Shown: positions 53,537-64,000 of the stretch, one piece after another
How positions within the stretch are numbered: the stretch's first letter is position 1
Layout of the letters: each line of letters begins with the position of its first letter
From: Massariosphaeria phaeospora
Taxonomy: Eukaryota > Ascomycota > Dothideomycetes > Pleosporales
Reading direction: 5' to 3'
Length of the DNA: 64,000 nucleotides
NCBI GenBank assembly: GCA_011032825.1
Contig: JAADJZ010000027.1
Span: 124,001 to 188,000, forward strand
The notes under the pieces: generated by a model
Told to the model about the DNA's origin: nothing
The model's database searches: none
Seen by the model: only the letters and a program-made list of their open reading frames with translations
Program-made: the position numbers and the translations under genes

Positions 53537-55800
53537 GGCGACACCAGCGAGAGACGCCGTTGAAGATTTGCAGGCGGCTCTTGGGGGGGCTATGTCGCGT
53601 CAAATCGCGTCGAGTTTCTCAAATGGACCGCGTTGGGGCTGTCGGGCACGGCCGGCGATGGCTCTGTTGTCCGAGATGGCACGATGACGCCGGCAGTGCA
53701 GCTCGACGCGACGGAAGGGCGGCGAGCAGTCGATTGCCGTCAGAGTGGTGTTGCAGTGGATGCCCGACGTCGATGCGCGGATGGCAAGTCGTCGGGAGGT
53801 GGGCGTGGTCGGGCGGCTGTGGTGCGGACAGAGGGGTGACTAAAAGGGTGAATGAGGTTAAGCCGGAGCTTGCGGGCAGGCCGGACAATTCGGCAACATC
53901 AACGGGTAAGAATGTCGAATGCCGGAGCTCGAAGCCTGGGTGCAAGAGGTCGGGGTGCCCAAACGCAAGAAAGAGTAGCAATGGGCAATCGAAGGTGAGA
54001 GTGAGGGCGGCCAGAGGGGGGGCGCGAGAGGAAGCAGCGCAGGGAATGGCGAGGCCAGCCGGGGTGCAGGTCGGTGGTAGATGAGGCAGGAGCGGAACAG
54101 CGTGCCAGCAGGACTTGGAAGCGGCGGCCAGACTCCCAGGGAGGGAGGGGCGCACCGAGCTGCTGCTGCGCTTTCCGGGGCTAGGCGAGCCCACACGCAA
54201 GGAAGGCGACGCAAAACGCACGGCAGGCGCAAGGGGCCGGCGCCCAATCAGCGGCCGCCTCGACGCGTGCGGCAGATCGATCAGCGTCATCCGTAAACGC
54301 TTTGCAACCTGTCTGGCCCGTCCTACCCAGGAAACCTTGACATGGCATTTGCTCCTAAACCCCCCAAAACCTCAAACTGCCGGCTTTGCACCGAGGCGTG
54401 GTGCTCACGAGCACTCGAGTAGTCGCCGTGTCGTCGAGGCGCCCGACGCTACATCGTCGACCAAACAGGCGGTGAAGTCTAGAGTGCGTTCGCCGCCGCT
54501 GCTGCTGCGTCCTCAAGGGCAGGCTGAAACTCCGACATGGCACGACGCCCCTCCTCTACGCTTGCAGCTCTCAGCCAACCAAGCTCTTATACGGAGTACC
54601 CCTCGCACACATGGACGGCGTGTCTGTCCGTATGAGCCAGCCCACTCTCTATTTCTGGCTAGCATTCTCGCCCCACAGGCATACCGTATAAGCTCGTAAT
54701 ACATATCTGCCAACCCGCTCGCAGGGGACCATAGTAAGATAATTAGAAGGTCAGGCGAAAGTAGGTCTACTTAGGACGATAGTAGGAGTTCGATTAGAGC
54801 GCTGGGTTTACGTCTTGTTAGGCGAGTTGAGTCTCTACCTAGGTACGGTTCTCATGTCTTGCTCTTAACGCTGACTCTATGGTGGTGCAAGTGATTGCTC
54901 TCTAAGAATGACATGCTACTTCATTACCTCACCCATCACAGGTCTCAAGACTGTCTACTTCGGTATACGCCGGATTCTTGCATATACTTGAATATATAGA
55001 GGACGCTCTGAGACTCCAACATTCCGTACTCCACCATCGTCACATTGATTTGCTTCGCATTCTCGGAGGCGCCCCTCTATCTATGGTCATCAGACTCTCT
55101 TCATTCTTTCCATCGCCAATCCATATTATTTAAATGAAGCCGCCATCAACCTTTGGTAGGAGTACTAGCTCTAACAAAAGAAGTTTTGCCCACTAGCCTC
55201 ATAGAGTTTTTCTGTGTAATCATCCATTGGATAGTAAGCTTAGGTATGCTATACTATGGACAAAGGGTAGATGCCCCTGCTTCAAGGGCGGTAACTCAGC
55301 ATGCCAGGAGCAGGCCCAGCCCCTCTCTTACGGAACCGGAATCTCTAGAATTGACGAGATGAATCCGCGCGCCTCCAAAAGGATTGTCTGACGTAGCAAT
55401 ATATCTATAGAAAGCTACGATGTCATACACAACGTTGACTTGATTCTACAAGACACAAGCTAAAATCTAAGTAGTAGATAGTGCTCTAGTTGAAAAGTTA
55501 CATCCTAACGTGCGTGTTTAGCCTTAGTTCCGGATACCCCTATCTATAGCTCCTCTACTGAAAGCAGGCAGTCACTGAAAAGGAAACCAGACACATAGTA
55601 TAGCCACATTGTTATTTGCGCAGAACTATTATTGTTCTAGCCAGACAAATGTCCGGCCCCTTGTCCTCTATCAGTCTATCAAGGAACCTTTGAACCATAT
55701 CATGAAGTCCTTTTACGCCATTGTGTTGTACAAAGACAGAAAAGCTACGCAACCATCGGTCCTACAGGTAGCCAGCTATCTTCAAGCCTCGTGATTGGAC
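53537..55800. other. Long intergenic region upstream of the forkhead gene
   Basis: About 2.26 kb. 53,537-54,700 is GC-rich and carries long open frames in several phases on both strands. These read as proline/arginine/serine-rich low complexity without known motifs and are best explained by base composition. Regulatory genes often have long promoters. 54,700-55,800 is AT-richer with no coding signal recognised. Confidence 0.5.
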
Positions 55801-57958
55801 TCAGTCTCCGTTGCTCCTCGTTCCAATTCTAAGCCCAGGTACACCCTTCAAGCCCATCTTGCCGACAACTCTCTTCTCGATCAGCGGCGGCTCCGGACAT
55901 CCCATTGCACGCGCGTACTCGTTGGCCAGTTGTACTAGACCCTTGGTATCGAGCCTCAGCTTCTTGAGGTAGGTCTTGTTGTAGCCGAGGAACGCCTGAT
56001 ATGCCTTGGCCTTAGCCTCCTCCTCCACATGAGTAAGTGCAGAATCAATAACACGCTGGTATTCCGGAGCTTTGGAGACGAGGTCCGTCGGATACGGCTT
56101 GATAGGCAGCGCAGGATTGGCGTTGACAAAGAAGGCTTCGTTTGAGAAGAGGATCATCACAGCTCGCCCGTCTTTGCCGGCACGTGCCGTACGTCCAACA
56201 CGGTGGACATACTGATCCGCGGCAGAAGGCAAACCAAGCTGGATGACCAAGCCAACGTTCGGAAAGTCCATTCCGCTATGAGATCTATTAGTTTTATAGC
56301 CTAGAGCTAGAAATTCTTTAGAACTTACCGGCCCACGACGTCAGATGCAAAGAGGATGCCACTAGTAGCATCTTTGAATTCGTTTGTAGTGCGCGTCCGA
56401 CTATTTTGGTTCATCCTGCTATGTAGCTCGAAGACCTTGAACTCCGGCAGTGCCTGTCGATAGAGGTCATAGAGCAGACCAACTCCATTGGCGGTGGTGC
56501 CAAACACGATGGCTTTGAAGTCGGTAGGATCTTGGCTGTGTTCATGCCTGATGAGAGCCAGGAGCGCGGCAAACGTTTGAGAAGACGACGGGACTGTAAT
56601 GGCGAATTGTGGCACGCGATCGACAGTGGGTGTCTCGTTTGGGTCCATGGTCGAAAGGGAGACGTAGCCAGGAAAAAGCACACATTTGACTACATCGTGG
56701 ACCCCGCTGGGCAGCGTAGCCGAGAAACACATGCCTTGCCACCCATCACTCTTAGGTGGAAGATGCTTGAGGATCTTGAGAATGGCGGGTGCGAAGCCGG
56801 CGTCAAGCATGCGGTCTGCTTCGTCGAGGACTACGGTCTTGAGGTGGGAAAACTTGTCGCGGACCCTCTCCTCTCCCAGGAGATCGTCGAGCCTACCCGG
56901 AGTGGCGACGAGGACGGTCGGATCTCCAGTAAGGAACTTGTTGAGGCTAGAAGCGCGAGCCGTACCGCCAAAGGCTGTATGGCACTCCATTTTCTTGGGT
57001 AGGCAGGCTGTGATAGCGTCGCACTCTTTGGCGATTTGAGAAGCCAGTTCGCGCGTGGGGCAGATGACGAGGATGCCGACTTTGCCTTTGGGTGGGCGCT
57101 TTCCATGGAGAAGGTTTTGCAGAGCGGGCAGCAGAAAGGCGGCGGTCTTGCCCGTGCCCGTCTTTGCCTGGACCAAACAATCGGTGGAGAGAGATGGCAG
57201 CTCAGAGAGGACCTTTTGCTGGACGGGCGACATGTTTCTATTCGGAGTTAGCAGCAGTTCAAATGGCACTAGACCAAACAGTCGTAATATGGTTGTCGGT
57301 TGACATGCACCTCCCACGCGGTTCTCTGGACATCATGAGAGGTTTTAGCAAAAATCCAAAGGGTTTACCTTTGCCTTGACAAAGCCCCGTTGTATCTGAC
57401 ACGCTGGGCAGCGACAGTAGACGGACATGACATCCAGAGACGAGCAGAAAAACTACACAAGATAGCATGCAGCAGGTGTTCTTACTCAAATCCCATTTTA
57501 TCCAAAGCGCGCAGCAGATCCGGGTCCAAGACCTTGTCCAGACTGGAATAGGGCATCGCCTGCTGGCCGTCGGCCGAAGTGCTGAACATGCGTCGTGAGG
57601 CCTCCGCTTGCATTTCGCGCTCTTTGTTGGTCGTGGAGCCGTCGAGAGAAGGGCGTCGGGGCATCGCAGCGACAGACACGGTGCTCGACGGCGTCGCGTT
57701 GACCTTGTTGCGGTGGGGGTGCTGGCCCTTCCAGGCGGGAGCCTTGCGCTTCGCAGGAGGAGGCGCCATTGCAGTGGATGGGAGCGTGCAGAGGTGCAGG
57801 TGGCGGAGTCGAAGTGCTCGGAGTGGAGGTGGTGGAGCTGAAAGAAAACCTGCGGTCAAAGCAAACGGCTTGTTGTTCGGTGAGCGCGGTGCACAAGAAA
57901 GAGCGCGTGAAAACGGCGGCATCACCTGCAGAATGGGTCTGGCAGTTTTCAACGCCAA
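55801..57958 (-). CDS. MSS116: Mitochondrial DEAD-box RNA helicase (MSS116/CYT-19-like)
   Basis: This is an ATP-dependent RNA chaperone; the yeast and Neurospora relatives help fold mitochondrial group I and II introns. Exons 57958-57486, 57237-56329 and 56275-55801 give 618 residues. A DEAD-box core follows a Q-motif region at about 135-165: AKTGTGKT at 182-189, PTRELA near 219, GG and TPGR near 250-272, DEAD at 296-299, SAT near 328, and after the last splice HRVGRTAR at 485-492. The N-terminal 70 residues are basic and serine/alanine-rich, fitting a mitochondrial presequence. Intron 1 is unusually long here (248 bp) and intron 2 is 53 bp. Both junctions regenerate family motifs (MGFENMSPVQ and GRGMDFPNV). 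Confidence 0.92.
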
Positions 57959-58554
57959 TGCGAACTATTCAGTAAGAGCTACAATACACGATGGAAACGC
58001 AGTGACAGTATTTCAATAAAGAATCTGGGCGACGAACTCGGCCGGGGGGCTCGTATGCCCTTAGCACCGCGGCGTCCCCAAAACTTTTTGAACGGCGCGG
58101 CCCTACGTTTCTCCTGCGCTAGTCCTTTCCGAACACCACCGCCTTGGCATAGTTCGTTTCCTAGCCTACCCACAAACTGTAAGCCTACCTCCCTTTATAT
58201 AGACAATACCTAGTATAGTATATACAGTAGAGCTTTGTAAAGGCAGAGGTAGACTGTCTACCTGTGGCTAAAATCTCCTAGGTTGTCAAGAGGATCGCCT
58301 AAAATCTTCCTATCGGCAACGAGTTGTCAGCGGGGTGACACCGCCCATTCCAATCTGGGCACCTGCACCATTGGAAGCACAAGACAAAGTCGTTACTCCT
58401 CCTTTAGTATATGCTAGCTGAGATAGACGAATGGAAGAGCGACCCCTCAAACGCCCGATTCCATCGTGCTGGGCTACAGCAGTCATCACGACATACACAT
58501 AGAACTAGATCAGCCTTTGTAACTTGATCAGCAGTCTATGCCACTTCACCATCA
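57959..58554. other. Intergenic region between the SDR and helicase genes
   Basis: 596 bp, including the helicase promoter. A TATATAGACAATACC... stretch lies near 58190-58230. No gene or RNA was recognised. Confidence 0.5.
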
Positions 58555-59622
58555 CTACCAGACTGTATAGCCACCGTCGACCACGATCTCGCTGCCCGTC
58601 AGATAGCTACTGGCGTCGCTACACATCCAGACAGCGGTACCGCGGAATTCTTCCGGCTTCGCAATCCTACCCATTGGAATGTCATTGACCCATTGCTTGC
58701 TCAGCTTCTCCATCTCTTCGCCCTCGTTCGCCGTCGTCTGGATGTATCCGGGCGAGAGAGCATTGACGCGGATGCCATGGGGTGCCCATTCAGCAGCGAG
58801 CGATTTCATGAGCTGCGCGGCTGCCGCTTTGGACTAGACACTGTTAGACGCAACCCGCACGAGCGTATCGAAACAGCGTCAAACATACCGAATTGTACGC
58901 TGACTGTTTCTGAGGCCTGTTCACAATGGACCCAGACATAGACGAGACCATCAAGATGTTGCCCTTGACACCGTTCTCGATCATCCACTTGCCCGCCGCC
59001 CTTGCAAACAGAAAGGTTCCATTCAGGTTCACGCTGATCATCGTCTAGAAGTCCTCAAAAGGATAGTCCTCTGCTGGCGCACCACCCGTGATACCCGCGT
59101 TCGTCACAAGAATATCGACCTGACCGAAGTCGGACACGATCTTATCCCAGGTCGACTTGACGGCTTCTTCCGACGTCGTGTCGCATTCATAACCATGCAG
59201 TTTTGCAGCAGGGAGGCCGGCCTCTTGGATCTCTTTCTGTAGCGTAGAGACAGACTCCTCTGCACTGGACTTCTTGAGATCAACGACTGCTCCATGGGCG
59301 CCCGAGTGAGCGAATGCGGCGAGAATTTGCTGTCCGAGTCCTTGAGAAGCGCTTCAGGAACAAAAGGTCAGCTAACGCAGTAAAGGCGCGATTCTGAAAA
59401 TCTGCCCAAGAGGTTGATACTTACCCGGTCACTAGATAGGCGCATTAGATCTTGGATGGCGTCAGACGAGTATCAGAAACACGTACCGACTGCAACCTTG
59501 CCCTCCAAGGTGAATTCTGGTAAAGTCCTGGGTGTCGTATGAGCAAGACGGACTGCAGGTTTGAAGAGATGGCCTAATGCGAGAGGACGAGACAGGGCTT
59601 TGCGGAAGACGTACGGCGGCAT
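58555..59622 (-). pseudogene. Short-chain dehydrogenase/reductase with an in-frame TAG
   Basis: Four exons fit: 59622-59487, a 7-nt exon 59431-59425, 59351-58889 and 58833-58555 (295 codons). The splices build the Rossmann motif VVTGGASQGLGQQ, then NAGITGG, VNLNGTF, MVSSMSG, the catalytic YNSSK across the last splice, RVNALSPGYIQT and the C-terminal YLTGSEIVVDGGYTVW. This is a classical NAD(P)-dependent oxidoreductase, close to mannitol/sorbitose-type or 3-oxoacyl-ACP reductase-like SDRs. The substrate is unknown. The first 40 residues look like a mitochondrial presequence (FRKALSRPLALGHLFKPAVRLAH). One codon, TAG at 59045-59047 in EDF-stop-TMISVN, interrupts an otherwise perfect gene. It may be a real null allele, readthrough or a sequence error. 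Confidence 0.8.
59425..59431 (-). other. 7-nt microexon of the SDR gene
   Basis: TGACCGG lies between a TCTAG acceptor and a GTAAGTATC donor on the minus strand. It supplies the last two bases of valine, threonine and the first two bases of glycine in VVTGG. Without it the cofactor-binding motif and the frame are lost. Confidence 0.75.
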
Positions 59623-60701
59623 CTTTGCTTGTTTGTTTGGGATTCGTGGAAGTGTCCTCGGGTGTATACGGAAAAATTATTTTACCCACAACGAGGATCG
59701 GTGGATGTGAGACCGTGGTTGGTTAACTGAAACCTCATCTGCGGGAATGTTCGCGTCCGCGCACTGATGCTGATTATCACGATATACGTCATAATTGCGT
59801 GGGGCTGGGTAGGGTGTGAGTGAGTATCTTCTTCATTCTGGGCAAGATTCCTCTACCACAGTGCCGATAGTACTTGAGATCCGACTAATTCTCGGGCTGT
59901 TAAATAGGATAGCATAGGGAGTGCTTCACCATTCGCGATGCGGCTGCGAGGCATTACTTGAGTAGTGTAGTAGATAAAAGGCGCTATCCTACCCGGGACT
60001 AGCTCGCCTCGACATCATCCTGTCCTCCAGTTCCAATACTAACGCCATTCCTTCACGACGTCCCCCATGGTTTAATGCCATCGTTCAACGATATGATCAT
60101 ACGTAAGTAAGCCAGTACAGATAATCAATTGAGATTATCAACCATTTTCTTAACTTGTGAACATTAGTTACATAGTCCATATTATGTAAAGAGTGCTTCG
60201 GTAACATCCATAGAGTAGTTCCATGGCTACACCTCCTTTACCTAAACTACTTACTTCCATTTCCAACCTACTCTAAATCCCCACCTAACACCAACACCAA
60301 GTAATGTCCCCAAGTTCTCGCTACCTAGAGAACAACCCTTCGCATATGTTTCACCCTCCCGTCCTATCTCTACATACAAGCCCTACTTAGACATTACTTA
60401 ACATGTTAGATAAGATAGAGCTCTGTAAAGACAAGGCAGGGTGTTGGCCTATCATCAAGAACCCCTACACTGTTGAGAGGGTCGCCCCAACTTATCTTAT
60501 CGACACATATTCTACCAGCATATTCTACTATAATACACCTCCGAACTTGTACGATTATCTCTTATCATTCAAAGCAAAGCCGCATGTCTGAGTCTATAAT
60601 TGTTAATAATAACTCTGTCAACTAACTATAGCACCGCTGGGAAACATACACAGACCACACATCCCAAACATCACGGTCGTAAGATAAAAGTATACACAAC
60701 C
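59623..60701. other. Intergenic region between the SLIP-GC and SDR genes
   Basis: About 1.08 kb, with AT-rich stretches near 60,100-60,350 and no supported gene. Short open frames lack recognisable domains. Confidence 0.5.
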
Positions 60702-63700
60702 TCAAGCCCCCTCCACCCAAGCCCCGCTCCCACCTTCCAACTCCTCCACAACCCGCATCGCCTCCCCAGCCACCCCATCCGCAACGCCAATCCGGCCTCT
60801 CAATCTTTCCGCAAACTCCGGGAACCACTGCGCCTCACTCCCGTTCTTCGCCCCTCCACTACCACCTACCGCTACAGCAATACTCCCGAGATCGCGGATG
60901 AACGCATCGACTTCGGGCGCAATACCCGCAACCATAGCGTTGAAGCACGCATGAACGACCCCGCGGTGCGATTTCTCGATCTGAGTAGCGAGTTTGGGGA
61001 AGAGACGGGCGGAGGCGATGTGGGTAGTGAGGAGGTGTTTGCGCTGGGCGTCGACGAGGGATAGGGATGGCGATGGGGGTGGAGAGTGCGTTCGAGGACT
61101 TGAAATAGATTTTTGCTGGCGCGAGGGTGAGAAGGAAGACGCAGCGTGGTATGCCGGAGCCATGAGCCCGGCTATATACGACGAAGTGTGGCCGTAGAGA
61201 GCGTCGGACTCGATTTGCAGGCTTCCTTCGAGCAGATCGGAGAAGGCGGTGCGGATTATGTAGGCGATGGCTTGTATACGGGGATGTGTGTTATCGAGGA
61301 AGTTTTGGATAGCTGTAGGAGCTGCGCTTTGACACTCTGCAAGATGGTGGTTAGCTCGGGGAATTCGTTCTGTGAGATAAAGAGCTACGTGCCTTTTAGT
61401 GGCGCGCATATCTCGTCAAAAGTTTGTAATAAGGATGCGATGAGCTCCTCCTGGCTTTCGTCAACGCTTTCCTGGAAAAAGCCCCAGTTGCTCTGTAGAT
61501 GTAGACGCATTGGTGCAATGAGCTCTTCGTTCCAATTGCGCGGACCGGTAGTTTCAGTATCATGTGTTCCGCTCTGGTGACAGAAAGTCGCGAATCTTTC
61601 TGGATCCCACTACGAATTAAAAGTCAGTACTACTTCGTAGTCGGTCTAGTCTAGTAGTTCAAGTAGAACTTACCTTTGTCCACTCTTTGTTTGTCTCCAG
61701 AGCTGCGTTTCTCCATTCTGAGCGATGTTCTCCTAGATCTAGTCAGACACACCTTATGCCATGTCCGGTAGAGCAACTTACGAATAGGAAGTACGATGGC
61801 TGCTGCGAACTCGTGATTTAGGTTTGTTCTTGTTATGTGTACTTGTGCGGATGGGAGCACGAGTTTCTGACCCAGTTAGTCTGAAGTGCTTCAAACATAT
61901 CTATCCCTTGACATACCTTGATAGCAATGCCTTCCAAATGTTTAATCAATCGACAAACTTCCGCAGTCTTTTCATCGGCAGTGTCATCCAAGTCCGTAAC
62001 TGCCCACTGCCGGAGTGATCCCAAAAATGCCGGGACACTATACTTTACAAAGGTTGCTGCAGCTTCGAATTGAGCTCTTGCAGGAATTGAATGGCAGTAC
62101 CTCCGCAAGTTGACAATACCACTCAGCTCGAGTCGCGATTCTGCTCGAATTTGCTCATCATATCGATGCTCTATGTAGTCCATGTTACTGACACAGAAGA
62201 CCTGAAGGTCGCCTAACTGGATATCTTCGGCGTATCTCCCAATAAGCTCGGTAGCTACTTGGCGATTGCGTCGCTCGACCAAGAATCTCTTCAACCCATG
62301 CTCCAGATCCTGTAACATGTCACGAGTTCGTAGTTCTTCGGCCAAGGCACCCGGGACACCATGCCGTCTCTGGGCTTCGTTCCGCTTTACTTGTTTCTTG
62401 AGTACCTCGATCTGCTGCCGCCAAGTCCGGACTTGTAGCGATACGGTAGGATCTTTGCGTTCTACGGTGCGAGCAACGACATCTTCTGACTTGGTACAGA
62501 TGATTTGGAGAGGACGATGGCGACCGAAGCGCTTGACGATGTCTGAAACCGCGTTATCTGAGAGAGCATGGCCTATGGTGGTAACAGCGAAGATCTCATG
62601 GCAATTACGAAGGTATCGCTCCGTTTGCCGCGCTCGCGCAAAGTCGAGCTTGTGTGGAGCCGGACAATCGGCTAGGACAAGGCCTGTTTGTAGTAGTGAA
62701 GCTCGAAGGTATACACGGACGACCCGAATGAAAGGCCAGAGAGCCGGCATACTTTCTTCGACCGGATCGCTGATGAAAGCATCGAGCTCATCTATACATT
62801 CTTCAAGACTGAAAGCTGCCACGGACCACGTGTTCGTATGTAGCCCGCCTGGTCTGCCGTCGAGAAACTCTAACGCCCATTGTTGAAGAATCTCGACGAG
62901 TGGGATGTCCGCCTCGTCCTGATATCCCAGTAAGAAATCCTTGGTGAAGATAGTATGGCTCCGGAACATTACACGGAGAGTTTGCCATGCAACTTCGGAC
63001 CGGGTCTTGATATCACTCCGCTCATCTCCCATTTCAACATCCTGCAAGGCAGGAGCATGGTATGCGCGCCAGGTTCGTATGAGTTCGTCGATGAGTTCTT
63101 TTATTTCATCAATTCCCATATAGTCAATTTCTATGTTGAAAGGCTCATCATAATAGGCAGGTCTGAATCTGTATTCCGTGATGATAGGTATCGATTGTCC
63201 ATTTTCACTGCTCTTTGTTGAAGTTAGTACAATTCATAATAGACGTGATCAGTTTCCCATACCGACTGTGCGAGACATGGATGGTCAAGCAGAGAGTTGA
63301 TGATACTACTCTTTCCTATACAATATTAGTCGAAACAAGCAACACATGAGAAATTCTTACCCATCCTAGACCCACCAACTAAACCCACAGTCCTCGTCCT
63401 CACAGATTCGAATCTGCTCAGCTCTTGCGCGCACCCTCTTAAAGAATGGAGATCAGATCTCATCTGATGAGAAGTAGGACAGCCCCAGAGCGCAAGAGAT
63501 ATTTCCGTTACCTCTTGCTTGGTAGAAGCTAGGGCAGCCTGAAAATCTGGAGCGAAGAATGGTTCGTGAGGCAGTTCTTCCATAGAACTATCGTATAGAA
63601 ATTCATCTCCGGATTGAGAGATAGGCGCTGAAGGCGACACCAGTGTATTGATATTCTCGAGCAGTTGCTCGTGTTGAGTCTCCAAGAGATTTTCGGTCAA

Positions 63701-63973
63701 AAGTGCGAGTCGAGGTGATCGCAATCTGTCGTTGGTGCCTGAATGCAGACTGCAATAGGAAGCTGGGCTAGGCGATACGATCTTGATGTTATCCATACCA
63801 CGTGAGTTCGAAGAACGAGGGTCAACTGTTGGAAAAGGTCTTGATTCGGTGGGGCTGGTCAACACTGGACCCGAAAGTGACTGATATGAGATTATGAGGG
63901 AAGTTGACACAGGCATTGGAGTCGGTATCCTTGGAAGGACGTCTTGAGCGGTCATTGTTGTACAAGTTGCCAT
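60702..63973 (-). CDS. Dynamin-superfamily GTPase, SLIP-GC-like
   Basis: Large fungal GTPases of the nuclear SLIP-GC type are poorly characterised. Seven exons keep frame: 63973-63361, 63315-63263, 63212-61917, 61866-61782, 61732-61674, 61609-61393 and 61336-60702, giving 985 residues. The P-loop GGSRMGKS (about 200-207) is formed across the first splice. The switch II motif normally reads DxPG. Here it is ADCPAPHKL, with alanine for glycine, followed by ARQTERYLRNCHEIFAV and a TKSE guanine-specificity motif in ICTKSED. The C-terminal half contains ECQSAAPTAIQNFLD and SDALYGHTSSYIAGLMAP, typical of this family. The sixth intron starts with GC (AAG/GCACGT) and ends in GCAG with a CTAAC branch. 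The start may lie upstream, beyond the window. Confidence 0.85.
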
Positions 63974-64000
63974 CCTGAAGATTGGAAGAATACTCGGGAT

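Noticed and set aside
53446..54699. Several long open frames on both strands upstream of the forkhead gene
   Set aside because: Overlapping frames in many phases with low-complexity proline/arginine/serine content and no motif. Best explained by GC-rich promoter sequence.
31705..64000. Secondary-metabolite or effector gene cluster next to the AT-rich block
   Set aside because: Genes near the border are housekeeping or pseudogenised. No polyketide synthase, peptide synthetase, terpene cyclase or small secreted cysteine-rich protein was recognised.

Overview
The window looks like nuclear DNA of a filamentous ascomycete (Pezizomycotina, plausibly a dothideomycete). Protein-coding genes have short GT-AG introns of about 45-120 bp with CTAAC branch points. 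The repeats carry the C-to-T signature of repeat-induced point mutation (RIP), and the conserved genes match filamentous ascomycete families. The DNA is sharply two-part: positions 1 to about 31,700 are an AT-rich transposon graveyard, and about 31,800 to 64,000 are gene-dense and GC-balanced.

The graveyard is a nested stack. A Ty1/copia retrotransposon on the minus strand runs from before position 1 to about 15,785. It has been split by a Fot1/pogo-like element (1161-3004), a fold-back MITE (4572-4994), a second Fot1-like element (5535-7382), a 910-bp near-palindromic MITE (7796-8705), a third Fot1-like element (9092-12792) that itself holds a fourth (10012-11861), and a fifth (13749-15596). 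A Ty3/gypsy element (16610-22573) follows, with 289-bp LTRs and an intact CACTA duplication. Beyond it lie three more Fot1-like elements (23309-25129, 27018-28866, 28937-31137) and a third MITE (31279-31702). All eleven TA-flanked elements end in ACGTA...TACGT, and each carries a family-specific 17-bp motif duplicated in tandem inside both terminal inverted repeats. This shared architecture is the most interesting signal in the window.

The gene-rich part holds, in order: a Zn2Cys6 transcription-factor pseudogene with RIP-type nonsense codons (-), PEX3 (+), a GT8 glycogenin-like glycosyltransferase (+), a half-zinc-cluster protein (-), the AP-2 mu subunit (+), mitochondrial ArgJ/ARG7 (-), a cysteine-rich single-pass membrane protein (+), BUD31 (-), complex I subunit B14/NDUFA6 (+), RNA polymerase I/III subunit RPC19 (-), imidazoleglycerol-phosphate dehydratase HIS3 (+), a forkhead factor (-), an MSS116-like DEAD-box helicase (-), an SDR oxidoreductase with an in-frame TAG (-) and a dynamin-like SLIP-GC GTPase (-). 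These are mostly housekeeping genes with no sign of a biosynthetic cluster. Several pairs are head-to-head (BUD31/NDUFA6, RPC19/HIS3, the zinc-cluster-like gene and AP-2 mu, TF pseudogene/PEX3) and probably share promoters.

No tRNA, rRNA or CRISPR array was found. Exon boundaries were read by eye from splice signals and frame continuity and have not been tested against transcripts.
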